DNA of 64,000 nucleotides from Amphiduros pacificus. Taxonomy: Eukaryota > Annelida > Polychaeta > Phyllodocida > Hesionidae. The stretch lies in contig OX439002.1 in NCBI GenBank assembly GCA_949316495.1, positions 7,347,501 to 7,411,500 of the forward strand, read 5' to 3'. The notes below the pieces were generated by a model. It was not told the origin of the DNA. It did no database searches and saw only the letters and a list, made by a program, of their open reading frames with translations. Both the position numbers and the translations under genes were made by a program. Shown piece by piece: positions 1 through 19,338 of this stretch (positions within the stretch are counted from its first letter, which is position 1; each line of letters starts with the position of its first letter).

Positions 1-133
1 GGCCGATTGCGGGTCGCCATACTGCCCCATTGAAAACAACACGCCGGAACTGCACAATTACAATCGGAAGTGCACAAAAAACTCTCTAAAATCTAATCAT
101 TAAAAAAAACAAGATGGTAACCCGCAATCGGCC
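1..133. mobile_element. MITE copy A (TA target site, GGCC-ended inverted repeats)
   Basis: The first bases, ggccgattgcgggt, are the exact reverse complement of acccgcaatcggcc at 120-133, giving a perfect 14-bp terminal inverted repeat. A TA follows at 134-135; the matching TA on the left would lie just outside the window. The interior (accggaactgcacaa, then a second gtgcacaa block, then ctaatcatt) matches the reverse complement of the copies at 956-1096 and 19735-19870. There is no coding capacity. A TA target site suggests mobilisation by a Tc1/mariner-like transposase, but that is inferred. Confidence 0.7.
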
Positions 134-136
134 TAT

Positions 137-955
137 TGAATTTTATTGACAATAGAAGTTCACATAAAACCTATATGTCATGCTAATTAAAATTATACCA
201 ATACTACTTAGGAGTATCTTCTAAATATATACTTTTGATACTCACAGATTATTTCTAATTCAATTAACACAAACAAATGTAAATACAAAAAAGAAAATAG
301 ACAATAGAGCACCACTTGATGGCATTCAATTCAATATACGTAGATTTTTTAAAGTGCTTTGGCAGAATCATATACAAATCAGACGAGATTGTTTATTCAT
401 AATTTCAAGAATGATGGGAATTTAGATCAGTCTTAACTGAAAGATTGGTTCTGGATTGTGATTAATGATTAATGAATAAACTTGTATGAGTGGTCTATAT
501 GTTTGTCAAAGTTGGCATTGTTATCAATAATCATGCTATTTGTAATAAACATAATGAAATACTTGGTCTATAGCACCAGAGAATTATTATAAATCTAAGC
601 ATCCTACATATTTTGATTTTAAGCATTACAATTACTTATACTGGACTAGAATCTTAATTGGACGTATTGTTTAGCACTGTTTCAGATCTCTTTTTTAGAC
701 ATAAATATATATATTTTGCTAGAGATCTAATCACTCTCTTATTTTCACATTTCATAATGACAGTGAAATATTCCAAATTATTTACATTTGCCAAGTGATC
801 CCATGGTAATTCATCTATGACTACAGACATAAGTTCTCTACGTTCTTTTTTATATAAATTGCATGTCATGATAAAGTGATTTTCATCTTCAACACCACCA
901 GAGGAGTATCATCTGATGCCAGTGATGGTGTGAACAGAAACTACATCTATATATA
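137..955. other. Non-coding stretch, probably RINT1 intron
   Basis: AT-rich sequence with no convincing exon. It lies upstream of the first visible RINT1 exon at 1405, which begins in phase 0 behind a splice acceptor, so this stretch is most likely part of an upstream RINT1 intron. I see no repeat or RNA gene here. Confidence 0.5.
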
Positions 956-1096
956 GGCCCCCTGCCAATCTCCGACCATTGGCGACCAATGATTAAATAT
1001 AGTGGAGTTGTACAGTTCTGGTTCCGGTAGATTTGTACAGTTCCGGTGTTTAGTTTTCAATAGGGAAAAAAAAAAAAAGGAAATCGGCAATCGGCC
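956..1096. mobile_element. MITE copy B
   Basis: A 141-bp element running from ggccccctgccaatc to its imperfect inverted counterpart ending aatcggcc, flanked by TA on both sides (954-955 and 1097-1098). The interior matches copy C at 19735-19870 in the same orientation (ttgtacagttc repeated twice, aatgattaaatatag) and the reverse complement of copy A. An A-rich run near 1068-1080 is private to this copy. Non-coding. Confidence 0.75.
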
Positions 1097-1404
1097 TATG
1101 CCAAAACCATGGCAACATGGATCGATAACATGTGTATGTTCCATAGACTTACAGAATAATCATGTTGAAACCTCGAACATCAAGCCCTAAAGGCAAAACA
1201 AATGCGAGCAAATGTGAACAAAAATAAACAATGATGGAAACCCACAATGGCACTATTATTCATGTAATGGCACTATTATTTATGTAATGGCACTAAGTTA
1301 TTTATGTATCAATGTCAGTATTCCGAGCTTCTTGACCATGTATCTTGAAAGCAATATTTTTAGTAAATCAATAATTATTGTACCGCAGTTGTAATTTTTT
1401 TCAG

Positions 1405-8815
<7,411 letters not shown>

Positions 8816-8901
8816 ATGCTGCTGAAAAAATGATGTGTGAGAATACATAAGAATTGCCAAATATTATTCAAATACTTATTTATTAATTTATTGAGGGAAT
8901 C

Positions 8902-8907
8902 AATAAA
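8902..8907 (+). terminator. Candidate poly(A) signal of RINT1
   Basis: AATAAA about 87 bases after the RINT1 stop codon. Another AATAAA-like hexamer lies near 9040. The choice of cleavage site cannot be settled from sequence alone. Confidence 0.5.
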
Positions 8908-8949
8908 CTTAAGGTTAAATTAATGAGCACAAGTGATCTGTCTTTATGA

Positions 8950-10762
8950 ATGTGGGACAAAATTATCTTCTTTTTTTTTCTTTCCAAGTGTGAATTTATC
9001 TGCAGACACATTTCATAACATAGTTCTATCATTAAAGAAATAAACATGTAAGGTGCTTCAAATGTGGTATGAATGTTAATAACCCAAAGACTCAGATATC
9101 AAATTAAATGTTATGATGTATCATGCTTATATATAGTACAAATGTATTAATTGTATATATTATTGTACAGTAATTCCTAAGTGTAAGTAATCTGATGCTT
9201 GTATAATATATAAATACACATTCTTTGTTGAAAGCATTGAAAGTTCTCTGAGCTCATTATTTTGGTTCAAACACTGATTAGAACAAGAACCTTTTGCATC
9301 CGTCTGTGTAGTAATGTGTTGACAGCAGAACATATGCATGATCTCTGTCACACCACTCCCAGTGAATACTGATTCCATTATAGTAACACTTTCAATAATC
9401 CCTCCTTTTTAAATGTTTAACAGTACAGGGACTTTTTGTCTCATATTCGTATATAAACTGAGAAATTACATCACTTTATGCAAACATAACTTTAAACATG
9501 AGACTGATTCTTATCCGATGAGGACTAATAAATGTCTGGTTTCTGGTTTTACATGCAAAAATATTATTTCAATGAATAACATGAATAATAGTATTTTTAT
9601 ATATATAAATGGTTAAGAATTGTTTGGAATTAACAAAAGAAAAGAAAATTATACATGTACCTGTTGGGCTGAATTTTCATATTATTGTCAACAAATACAA
9701 GATATTTTGGATCCTTGCTTTATTTAACTGTAAAATCAATAGTTCTTGCATTTGCCAGTTATTCATTTCACTTGACCAAATTGCATGTCTTTTCAAATTG
9801 CATGTCTTTTCAAAGATCAATGGATAATTGATTACGAATGGGTATGGATATGTTTTGTACATATTGAACTATAACTTTCAATATTTGGACTAAATGGGAA
9901 AAATAATAAGAATTGATTTTTAATATATTCTTTTATGACTTACCAAATACATTAAAAACCTACCAGTAAAACAACTCCGTGAGAAAATTGAATCATTAAT
10001 TGAAACCAGGAAGCAAACATCAAAAGAAACAAACGTTGGATAAAACAGTTTAATTGTAATCTCTTTGCTTTACAGTTATTATTAACAAGAGTTTAAAGAC
10101 ATTTAATTTAATTTGCTGCTGACTAGTAATATATATTTCATTTTGATTCAATCCTATCTGCTGCAAAAAAAGTTTATTATGTTACTGGTTAAAACCAAAT
10201 ATTGACCTTACAATAGATTCCCGCAGATATTGATCAAATGCAAGGACACAGTACAAACTCTGAGGATGGAAATGCCACACACATACCTGTATAAAGAGGA
10301 GATATTTCAGAAATCTCAGTAACCTAAGGAGTGTTCTATTCATATTTACTTATCATTGTCCTCAAAGCAAGTATATAAGTATTATTTACCCTGGCACACA
10401 ACTTTTGATATCCCTAATCCATTTCATGCGCTGATATTTACGCAAGAAGCAGTATCATCAGTTTTCTTCAGTATCATATCTGGGTGGTGTCCATTTTCAG
10501 CACTTCTCTTCGGGCCATTGGTACCAAAACATGAATATAAACAGGCCCTCCCACACGCATACAAAATGTATATGATATCATTTCTGGGGGGCGCCACAGT
10601 TCTGCTGCTATGTCCATGAGAAATATATACAATCTTTACATCCTCTTGATATTCCAACATATCAGTCTTTTTTCCAATAAATACAGTTTTTCCAGGGATT
10701 GTATGTATTTTCCAATCCATTTAACTTATTTCACATTTTCAAATAAGTGAGTCCGTATGATA
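8950..10762. other. Gene-free stretch between RINT1 and the bHLH gene
   Basis: AT-rich, with no ORF that resembles a protein family and no recognised repeat. It contains the remaining RINT1 3' region and, for the minus strand, the 3' UTR of the bHLH gene that ends at 10763. Confidence 0.6.
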
Positions 10763-11665
10763 TCAGAGAGAGAGAAACTGCTTGCTGTCGGCAGCCTGGT
10801 CTCGGCATCTGTGGGATATTAAGACTGGTGATGTGGAAACCGGAACATAACTATGATCTGCTTTGTATCCACTAGCACAACTAACATTAAGGGTCTGCTC
10901 TGTTATTCCTATGTTTTGGGTTAATGAAATGTTACTCTGGGAATCTGTGGGTTTTATTGAGCTAGACACAGGGATTTCTTGGTAGGTCAGCAACTGTTTG
11001 CAAGATGAAGAGTCTGGTCCAAGGCATTGAATGTATGGCTTCTTGGAAGGCTTGATGGCACTATTAGAGCCAGCTGAGCGGTCTCTTGATGCCGTTCTCT
11101 TTCTCCCTCTCCTTGGCTCCATCACTGCAGCCTTCACCACTCGGATCTCTGCTCCGGTGCTCCGCAGGATGCTGGTCAGGGCAGAGATGTAGTGGATGGC
11201 CAGTCGCAGGGTAGCTATCTTGGACAGTTTCTGGTGCTCACTCAGGTTGGATTTAGGCACAACTTTCCTGAGCTCATCAAATGCATCATTCAAAAGATGC
11301 ATCCTGTTCCTTTCTCTCTGAGTGGCGCCCTCTCTGATTGGTTCAGGTTGATGACAATGGCTCAGAACCGTTTGTTCAGGCCATCTTGATATTGGCACAT
11401 TTGTGCATTGTGCAGACATGAGGGGCTCGGGTCGGAGTTCAGGTGAGGATAGAGAGTGTGTATACTGAGGAGGTGACTCTCCAAGATGACAGCTGGATGA
11501 CAGCTCTCTTCCCTCTTGCTTGATTGTCATGCCACCAGAGGTCACCACTGCTGTGCCAGAATGCCCTGGGTTTCTTGTATGAGAGTAATTGTGAGAAGAC
11601 CATTCACTCAATGGAGATGCCACTTGGTGGGCCCTGAACTTATAATCATAGTGATATCCCTCCAT
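10763..11665 (-). CDS. Single-exon group A bHLH transcription factor, Olig/Beta3-like
   Basis: A 300-residue intronless protein. The bHLH domain is at about residues 115-168: basic region TQRERNRMH, helix 1 [14 protein letters not shown], an eight-residue loop, then [18 protein letters not shown]. The basic-region ERxR core predicts E-box DNA binding as a dimer in the nucleus. RMHxLNDAxDELR, KLSKIATL and the eight-residue loop are all traits of the Olig/BHLHE22-23 group; atonal and neurogenin proteins have shorter loops. Helix 2 (RLAIHYI, not LLARNYI) differs from Olig, so exact orthology is open. I chose ATG 11665 because the only upstream alternative in frame is a TTG, and the ATG has context aacATGG. 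The N-terminus ([10 protein letters not shown]) and the Ser-rich C-terminus are low complexity, and a basic patch (RRGRKR) follows the HLH. Confidence 0.88.
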   Translation of the reverse strand: MEGYHYDYKFRAHQVASPLSEWSSHNYSHTRNPGHSGTAVVTSGGMTIKQEGRELSSSCHLGESPPQYTHSLSSPELRPEPLMSAQCTNVPISRWPEQTVLSHCHQPEPIREGATQRERNRMHLLNDAFDELRKVVPKSNLSEHQKLSKIATLRLAIHYISALTSILRSTGAEIRVVKAAVMEPRRGRKRTASRDRSAGSNSAIKPSKKPYIQCLGPDSSSCKQLLTYQEIPVSSSIKPTDSQSNISLTQNIGITEQTLNVSCASGYKADHSYVPVSTSPVLISHRCRDQAADSKQFLSL

Positions 11666-11896
11666 GTTGAATTCCAGTATTATCAAGCTGAGTATTAACT
11701 TCTTTATTCCACCAATTTATGGTTCAATATCCAGTTGTTAGTTCCACAGGCAGTATGTCCTAAACTTTGAAATTGAATTTTCTGGATTTCTAGTTTTCCC
11801 TTTGGAATGTTCAGTGGGAGATAAATGGTTCACCTGTGTGTCACTGCATGCTGTCAGGGTGAGACTTGTTCTGAGCTTGTGTGATGTCTGACTTGT

Positions 11897-11905
11897 CTAT
11901 ATATC
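11897..11905 (-). promoter_or_regulatory. Candidate TATA box of the bHLH gene
   Basis: On the minus strand, GATATATAG lies about 230 bases upstream of the bHLH start codon, behind a G-rich stretch (ggtgggggaggg). A developmental regulator with a TATA promoter is plausible, but the transcription start is not shown. Confidence 0.4.
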
Positions 11906-12179
11906 CCTCCCCCACCCTTTATCTCAACCCCCTCGCCAGTTTGATGTTTTATTGACATCTTATTAGCACTCCAAACAAGCCATCTTGTAGAGTGAGCCTG
12001 CTTGGGGAGATAAGGGCTTGTCCAATAGGGCTTGAGTGACTGCTGACGGGTCTTGCCACCAGGGGGCCTGCTCATGCTGCCAGGACACGCTCCATGCAAA
12101 TGTGGGAGTCTGAACGGCACAACTTTGGAGAGTGCACCATCTAATTCCTGATTGGTTAACCCCCCAAAAATAGCATTCA

Positions 12180-13118
12180 AAAAAATACAGACACAATGAA
12201 TACTTTACTTCATCAAACCTCTCATTGCCGATTAAGATAAGAGCAGAATCTATCGCGGTCTTGGCATTCTGTGGTGCGCAGGTGGCGGGAGTGCGAAAGC
12301 ATGACCTCTTTTGGTCCAGTCATTAGCAATAACTAGTAATATTGTACATATGTATATATATGAGGTATATATGAGTTTTCTCTATTTCTCTCTCAGCGTC
12401 CCAGGTAGGGGCTGGACACGTGTGCAAGGATTTGCTGGGAGATTATCTTATGGTTGGTTGAGGGGATTATCGCGGATTATCCTGCTGTATGCCCCCTGTA
12501 TCTCCAAATGTCCTCGCATAACGTTTGCATAATGTTATGGTACAAGACTCAGTCTCTCAGAAGTAAAGGTTTCCGGCTCGTCAGCGCCGTGCCTCCGCTA
12601 TGTTCTGACACGGTACCACCCCGTGCAGCATTTCTGGTTTGTTTTCTTTTGCCGTAGAACCCCACCCCCACGGGGCCAGGTAGCATACTTCCCGCGGCCT
12701 GTGAGGCCCTCCCGCCTAGCCCTACGTCTGACCGTCCCCAAACCCCCGCGAGGTGGTAGGCTCTGCCAGTTGACCCGGAAAATAGTTACAAACCCAATGG
12801 AATGAACTGTTGTTGAATGACAACATTGGTAATCGAAGAAAACGGCGGAGAATCCACGGAGACGTGGTTCTGAGGGCAGGAGAGCGAGTTTCCCACGACC
12901 TGGCGGGGAGGCGGCCGGTCAGCGGATGAGAACGGCGTGGAAAACTCAGGCAACACGCATCAACTCGGCAGAACCGTAAACATATAACCATATACAAGTA
13001 AAATGGCACAAAAAAAACCAACAAAAAAACAATTGAATATTCTTATCATAAACATGATGAACGGATTGAATATTCTATTTTAAACATGACTCAACGGATT
13101 GTCCAGCACAATATTGGG
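12180..13118. other. Gene-free, GC-richer flank upstream of the bHLH gene
   Basis: No credible coding exon. Base composition is richer in G, C and CpG than the surroundings, especially at 12550-12960 and again near 13450-13500 (gtgcgcgcggcgcgtgtg). This would fit promoter-distal regulatory DNA of the bHLH gene, but nothing proves it. Confidence 0.35.
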
Positions 13119-13235
13119 CCAGGGTGTAACCAGGGAACTGTTAAAATTAAAGACCAGGGTGTAACCAGGGAACGTTAAAATAAAAGACCAGGGTGTAACC
13201 AGGGAACGTTAAAATAAAAGACCAGGATGTAACCA
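13119..13235. repeat. Small minisatellite, about 34-bp unit, 3-4 copies
   Basis: Unit gaccagggtgtaaccaggga followed by acgttaaaataaaa, repeated with small changes. Confidence 0.85.
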
Positions 13236-14054
13236 GGAGATAATTACAGTATATTGATTGTTGTAGGGTTGTCAGTGTTGCGAATTGCATTAAGGCGATT
13301 ATTAAAAGGATGCAACTCCAAAAGAAACGTTTCAAATTTTATGATCAGTATTCCACGAAATGGGATCTGTTTTGAAAGCCTATAAGTGTTTATTTTATGA
13401 CTAAAATTGGGAACCCCACCTGAATTATCACGGGGTGTAAATGTAAAGTGCGCGCGGCGCGTGTGGGATCCAAGCTTGTCTCGTGCCGCGCGTCTCATCA
13501 ATCTATTAAGATTCCCGATTAACGCTAATTGCTATCTTACAAAAACACTCACACAAGACACGGGCTCTTTGGTATCAAGGGGAGTTGTATATTTTCACAA
13601 CAAAGATGATTATATGACGATAAGAGGTCCAAGAAAGTGTAGCCCTAATTATCTGCTGTTCACTTTGAAGCTTGGTGTTTATGGAAGGCACAGAAGACAC
13701 ACGAGGTCTCTTTTTGACGGGCTTAGATCTTCCTGAGTTCGAAAGTTAACAAGTGTAATTCTTGATGTGATTGGTAAGACGACCGTTGTCGTTAAACTAT
13801 TTTCCCCTGAAAGATACAACATTGATTAGAATTATTTTTCTATAAACTTCAATTGTATTACCGACCTTAATGAACCTTTTTATGCTGTGAGAGTCCGTAT
13901 AGGTCCTTTCTTGGGTAGGTCACTGAAAGCTCAGTCAATTGTAGTTCATGAAAATGGGACAACACACAGAAACACCACTTATTATAATCCTCTAGTAAAA
14001 CTCGGCCTCCTGCACATATGGTCACTAAACTTGATCATTGTGTTATGAGATATA

Positions 14055-15600
14055 TGACCTTTCCTATTCCAACCTATCACACTCCCTTGATAAAAACATC
14101 TTTCCTATTCCCACCTATCACACTCCCCTGATAAAAACATCTTTCCTATTCCCACCTATCCCAGTCCCTTGATATAAAATATCACCTTTCCCATTCCAAC
14201 CACCCCAGTCCCTTGATAAAAAAACCTTTTCTATTCCCACCTATCCCAGTCCCTTGATATAAAATATGACCTTTCCTATTCCAACCACCCCAGTCCCTTG
14301 ATAAAAAAACCTTTTCTATTCCCACCTATCCCAGTCCCTTGATATAAAATATCACCTTTCCTATTCCCACTATCCCAGTCCCTTGATATAAAATATCACC
14401 TTTCCTATTCCCACCTATCCCAGTCCCTTGATATAAAATATGACCTTTCCCATTCCAACCACCCCAGTCCCTTGATAAGAAAACCTTTTCTATTCCCACC
14501 TATCCCAGTCCCTTGATATAAAATATGACCTTTCCTATTCCAACCACCCCAGTCCCTTGATAAAAAAAACCTTTTCTATTCCCACCTATCCCAGTCCCTT
14601 GATATAAAATATGACCTTTCCTATTCCAACCACCCCATTCCCTTGATAAAAAAACCTTTTCTATTCCCACCTATCCCAGTCCCTTGATATAAAATATCAC
14701 CTTTCCTATTCCCACTATCCCAGTCCCTTGATATAAAATATCACCTTTCCTATTCCCACTATCCCAGTCCCTTGATATAAAATATCACCTTTCCTATTCC
14801 CACTATCCCAGTCCCTTGATATAAAATATCACCTTTCCTATTCCCACCTATCCCAGTCCCTTGATATAAAATATCACCTTTCCCATTCCAACCACCCCAG
14901 TCCCTTGATAAAAAAACCTTTTCTATTCCCACCTATCCCAGTCCCTTGATATAAAATATGACCTTTCCTATTCCAACCACCCCAGTCCCTTGATAAAAAA
15001 ACCTTTTCTATTCCCACCTATCCCAGTCCCTTGATATAAAATATCACCTTTCCTATTCCCACTATCCCAGTCCCTTGATATAAAATATCACCTTTCCTAT
15101 TCCCACCTATCCCAGTCCCTTGATATAAAATATGACCTTTCCCATTCCAACCACCCCAGTCCCTTGATAAGAAAACCTTTTCTATTCCCACCTATCCCAG
15201 TCCCTTGATATAAAATATGACCTTTCCTATTCCAACCACCCCAGTCCCTTGATAAAAAAAAACCTTTTCTATTCCCAGCTATCCCAGTCCCTTGATATAA
15301 AATATGACCTTTCCTATTCCAACCACCCCATTCCCTTGATAAAAAAACCTTTTCTATTCCCACCTATCCCAGTCCCTTGATATAAAATATCACCTTTCCT
15401 ATTCCCACTATCCCAGTCCCTTGATATAAAATATCACCTTTCCTATTCCCACTATCCCAGTCCCTTGATATAAAATATCACCTTTCCTATTCCCACTATC
15501 CCAGTCCCTTGATATAAAATATCACCTTTCCTATTCCCACTATCCCAGTCCCTTGATATAAAATATCACCTTTCATATTCCGACCTATCCCAGTCTCTTA
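14055..15600. repeat. 1.5-kb satellite-like array with higher-order repeats
   Basis: Built from units of roughly 38-44 bp around cctttcctattcccac, tatcccagtcccttgat and ataaaatat. Two main types alternate: a ttgatataaaatat type and a ttgataaaaaaacctttt type. Rare variants recur at a fixed distance, for example gataagaaaac at 14474 and 15166 and ccaccccattc at about 14629 and 15322. This shows that a block of about 692 bp was duplicated as a whole. No meaningful ORF. Confidence 0.95.
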
Positions 15601-18600
15601 ACCAATATGAAAATACCTGCTAAACACAGTTTCCATTGCAGTCTCCGAAGAGGACATACCATCCATCTCGATCGCTGAACCAAAGGTTGCCAGCCCGTCT
15701 CTGTCTCTGTCCTAAATATTAACCTATATAAAATAGTGATGGCAGTAGATGTCACTCTGGCTACCTGTGGCTGAACAAGACGTCTGTCTCAGATGATAAT
15801 CGGACAATAAACATGTAGTAACCTAGAGGTGGTCAAGTATTTTCAGAAAAATCAGAGGAGGATTCATCTCATGATTGTTTCCCAACGTTAATGGGAGTAA
15901 TTTGGCTTATAAGATTTTTTTAATCATTCATTTGGTTAATCTTAACCCTTTTTTATGCAAAGCAGCCCAGCAGACGTCAATACTTTCAATGAACTACAAT
16001 ATCGTTCCAGGAAGGATATACCAAAGCAACAACTTGAGAGACTGACAAATACCTACTGATTAGTGGAGAATATTAGGTTTATGACTAATCGACTGGACCC
16101 CACCACTCCACTGCATGATCGAAACCGAAGGAGACATACAAACATTAGCTGGCCATTAGCTGCCGTCCTCTGCAAATAAGCCGACCGACAGGGGGCGCTT
16201 GCCTCTTTTTGTCTATGTTGCTCCCTGAGTACTCTGCAGTATGCCATCTAATTCAACACAGACGGGGTCGTGTGCATGCCCTTATTCTAGTGACACAGAC
16301 TTGTGACATTGCCATCTTCTCTGTGAACAATGACAGAATTGCATCGTTGGTTCAATCTCACTGATCTCCGGAACCATATAAAGTGTGTGTTTTTATGTCG
16401 GTGGCCTCCAGTGGTGAGGTGGGGTCCAGCAGGTACTTGCCATAGCTGCGCTTGTCAATCCTCAAATGCAAACACCGATTCTACCTTTTATAAACCTCAT
16501 AGCTGTATTAACGTCATTCAATGTTCAGATAGCATTATTATCTGGATAAAATTATGTTACATTTATAATGCATGGAACTTAATCAAGCTGATGCTGTAAA
16601 AATATCACAGTTTCTGAAGAGCACCTATGCCAGCCTCCTCTAAGTTTGCTGTAAAATATTTGACCGCCAGTTTCCCTTTACCAAATTCATGTTTATTTCA
16701 TCTGACAGCAATAATATTGCTCTCGGATTTCATGTATGCCCATTATGAATACTTTAGTAGTCCCATATGTTTCCTATTTGCAATGCTTATGGTTATATAA
16801 GGTGTTTTTAAGAAGGGATGGGCAAAGTTAATCAGAGCAGTAAGGAGACCACAATATTATTATACGTATTTTCTGCACATACCCTACTAACATATATACA
16901 GGCTATTTGTGACAATACTTTTATTCGCAAACAGTACTACTGTTATATTCTAAACAGGTGATTTGAGGCAGTACTCAATATGTTCAGTACAAATATATAT
17001 GATTTCCCTTAAGCTTGTGGAGGCTTTGTTTATGTGGAAAACATACACGTGTTTTCTAGTTACCTGTGTGCTCTGACATCAGAACATTAACAATGCATAC
17101 CCGCCATTCACTGAATCGGGATCGATTCTAGTTTATTATGGACCACGTGGGTTGTGTTTACATGCTGTTTCGCCTGTGACAGCGGTGACAGTTATAGATC
17201 ATATAGTCCCCACAAAGGGAGTGAGCGTTACGATGACGTACACGTTATAGGCGTCAACAGGAACGCCTTGTTGAGGCTTTCGTATTACTCCATAATACAT
17301 GAGAGGCCAGTCAGGTAAGGACACGTGGGAAGTTCGCGTGAAATATTACCAACGCTCATCCCACAACGTGGAATCCGATGACCACTAAGTGTTGACAAAG
17401 CAAAGGTATGGTGGATATTTAATAATCAAGTCACATAGTCCACATAAACACACTTTTATGAACTTTACAGAAACTCACCATCATTGAGAGAGTGTGTGTG
17501 GTTTTTTGTTTGTTTTCATTTTGTTTTGTTTGTTTTTCGCTTTGTTTTGTTCTTTTGTTCTTTTGTTTGTCAATGCAATTACAAATACTGGTAAGTACAG
17601 CTGGTATAGTTGAGCTCACCATTGGGTGTTTATGCCATTTGTTTACAAGTCATACCGTATCATTAATATACTGGTGTACATTCGTCGCTCAACGATTAAG
17701 CTGAGACTGTGAGGGCAATAATAGCTTGAAATTTTGCATACAGTTATATTGCTCTAAGCTTTAAGGCATCACAAACATACTAACAAATATCGTGCGGGGA
17801 GGGGAGTCAGCTCAGTCAACAATTCAAGCAGAAAGAGCTTTCTTTTTAAAAACACATTCTTAGATCTCGGGAATTATACGATACAATATTAACAGGGAAA
17901 ATCCCAATAATAATTCTAACTGAACTGGCCTCGTATTTTTGGCTGACTTTTGCATCAGCGAGAATGAGTGACATACTAGTAGCGCATGTAACGGGTTTAT
18001 AGCAGTGGGACGTCCAGAAAGCACCCTGCAGAGCACTTTCAGTTTCATTTAATATTGCCCGTGTTCAACTTCCATTCACCAAATCAACCATATAGAAAGC
18101 CATTTTTTCAAAAATTATCAAAATGTTATAACCCAATTGACTCTACATTCAATATATTTTTTATAAAATTTTTTTTAATCATTTCTATTCATGACTAATT
18201 TTCTGATATTTTTCAGGGAATATTTCTTCTTTTTTTAGGTATTATTATGATAAGAGCAACTCATTGCTGATTATTTTCTGAAATTAGATTAATATTGAAT
18301 TTATCTAATATCTCAAAAATAAATGTGAGGTCAAATTAAAGTCCGTCAATTTGTCACTTTTGTAACCCTACCGATTTAAGCTATTTTTAATCATTTTAGC
18401 TTCATAATAAATCTTGAAATTGACAGACTTTTTTTTCAATTTCTTTTTAGTATGAATGTGTTTTTCTGTGCAGTATTCTATATATTTTCATAAACTAACC
18501 CCCAATAAGCTGGCATTTTAATATTATTTAAAAAAACTTAGTATTGTAGTATTTTCCTCTGTTTTCCCTTATAGATTGACCACAAAACTATAAATTGCTC

Positions 18601-19100
18601 TCAAATTGTTAATTATGAACAGATTTTGATGAATAAGGACTCTACGAGCTCGTATTTGAAAGATGTAGATGATAGGATAATAAAACATGTATTATTTTCT
18701 CTACTTTCTAGCTCATTGTTTCCAAATAAAGTAGACGAATATCAAAAATGATTTGGCTTCCTAAGATCTAAAAATCACGAAGATAATAGGCCTGTTATAA
18801 TAATGAAATTGCCTTCAGATAAGATTAATTTTTCTTTTTAATCTTCGCTCTTTTGGTTCCACTTTATTTGTGATCAGTGCTGTCCTGTCACGTATTCCCA
18901 CGTCATCTCTAACTGTTCATTGCTTATGTATAGGCTAGAGACAATCAATGATGTTTTTGTCGGTTGTTCCAGCAGTCCCAATATTACGCTGTCTGCTTTG
19001 AGTCTGGATCCCTCGACGTGGCGGCAAGATCGATCACCGAATAGTGCTGCACTCTGGTGAGAAATTTGTGCAAAAGAACTTTTCGCAAAGCTTCCTGGGA
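15601..19100. other. Gene-free intergenic stretch before SEC24
   Basis: No coding exon I can support. The segment near 17,150-17,400 is richer in CpG and contains atgacgtacacgttat (CRE-like half sites). The segment 18,050-18,850 is very AT-rich. Either could hold regulatory sites, but I cannot assign any. Confidence 0.5.
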
Positions 19101-19140
19101 ATGCCACGTCGATGACTTGCGCATGTGTAGGTACGTTTCC

Positions 19141-19338
19141 ACTTCCGGAAAACTAACTCTGTTGTTAATATATCTGGATTTTGACCAAAAAATGGTATTA
19201 TAATGGAATATTTTGACACCGGAGAACGTAGGTACATGATATAAGATCTGTAGTATCGGTCTGGAAACACAATTTGGCAGAAAAACCTGTACTTTCCTTT
19301 AAAACATAGCTGCTATTAGGTTCACTCAAAATGGCGGC
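19141..19338 (+). promoter_or_regulatory. SEC24 promoter region with ETS-like and YY1-like sites
   Basis: Acttccggaa at 19141-19150 is a textbook ETS site. The start codon itself lies in aaaATGGCGGCC (19328-19339), the extended YY1 motif often found over the start codon of TATA-less housekeeping genes. No TATA box is visible. Function is inferred from known motif use in animal housekeeping promoters. Confidence 0.55.

Noticed and set aside
10356-10619. 87-codon plus-strand ORF antisense to the bHLH 3' region
   Set aside because: No family resemblance and a non-ATG start; chance.
11192-12180. ORFs on both strands over and upstream of the bHLH gene
   Set aside because: Shadows or chance frames; no conserved motifs outside the bHLH frame.
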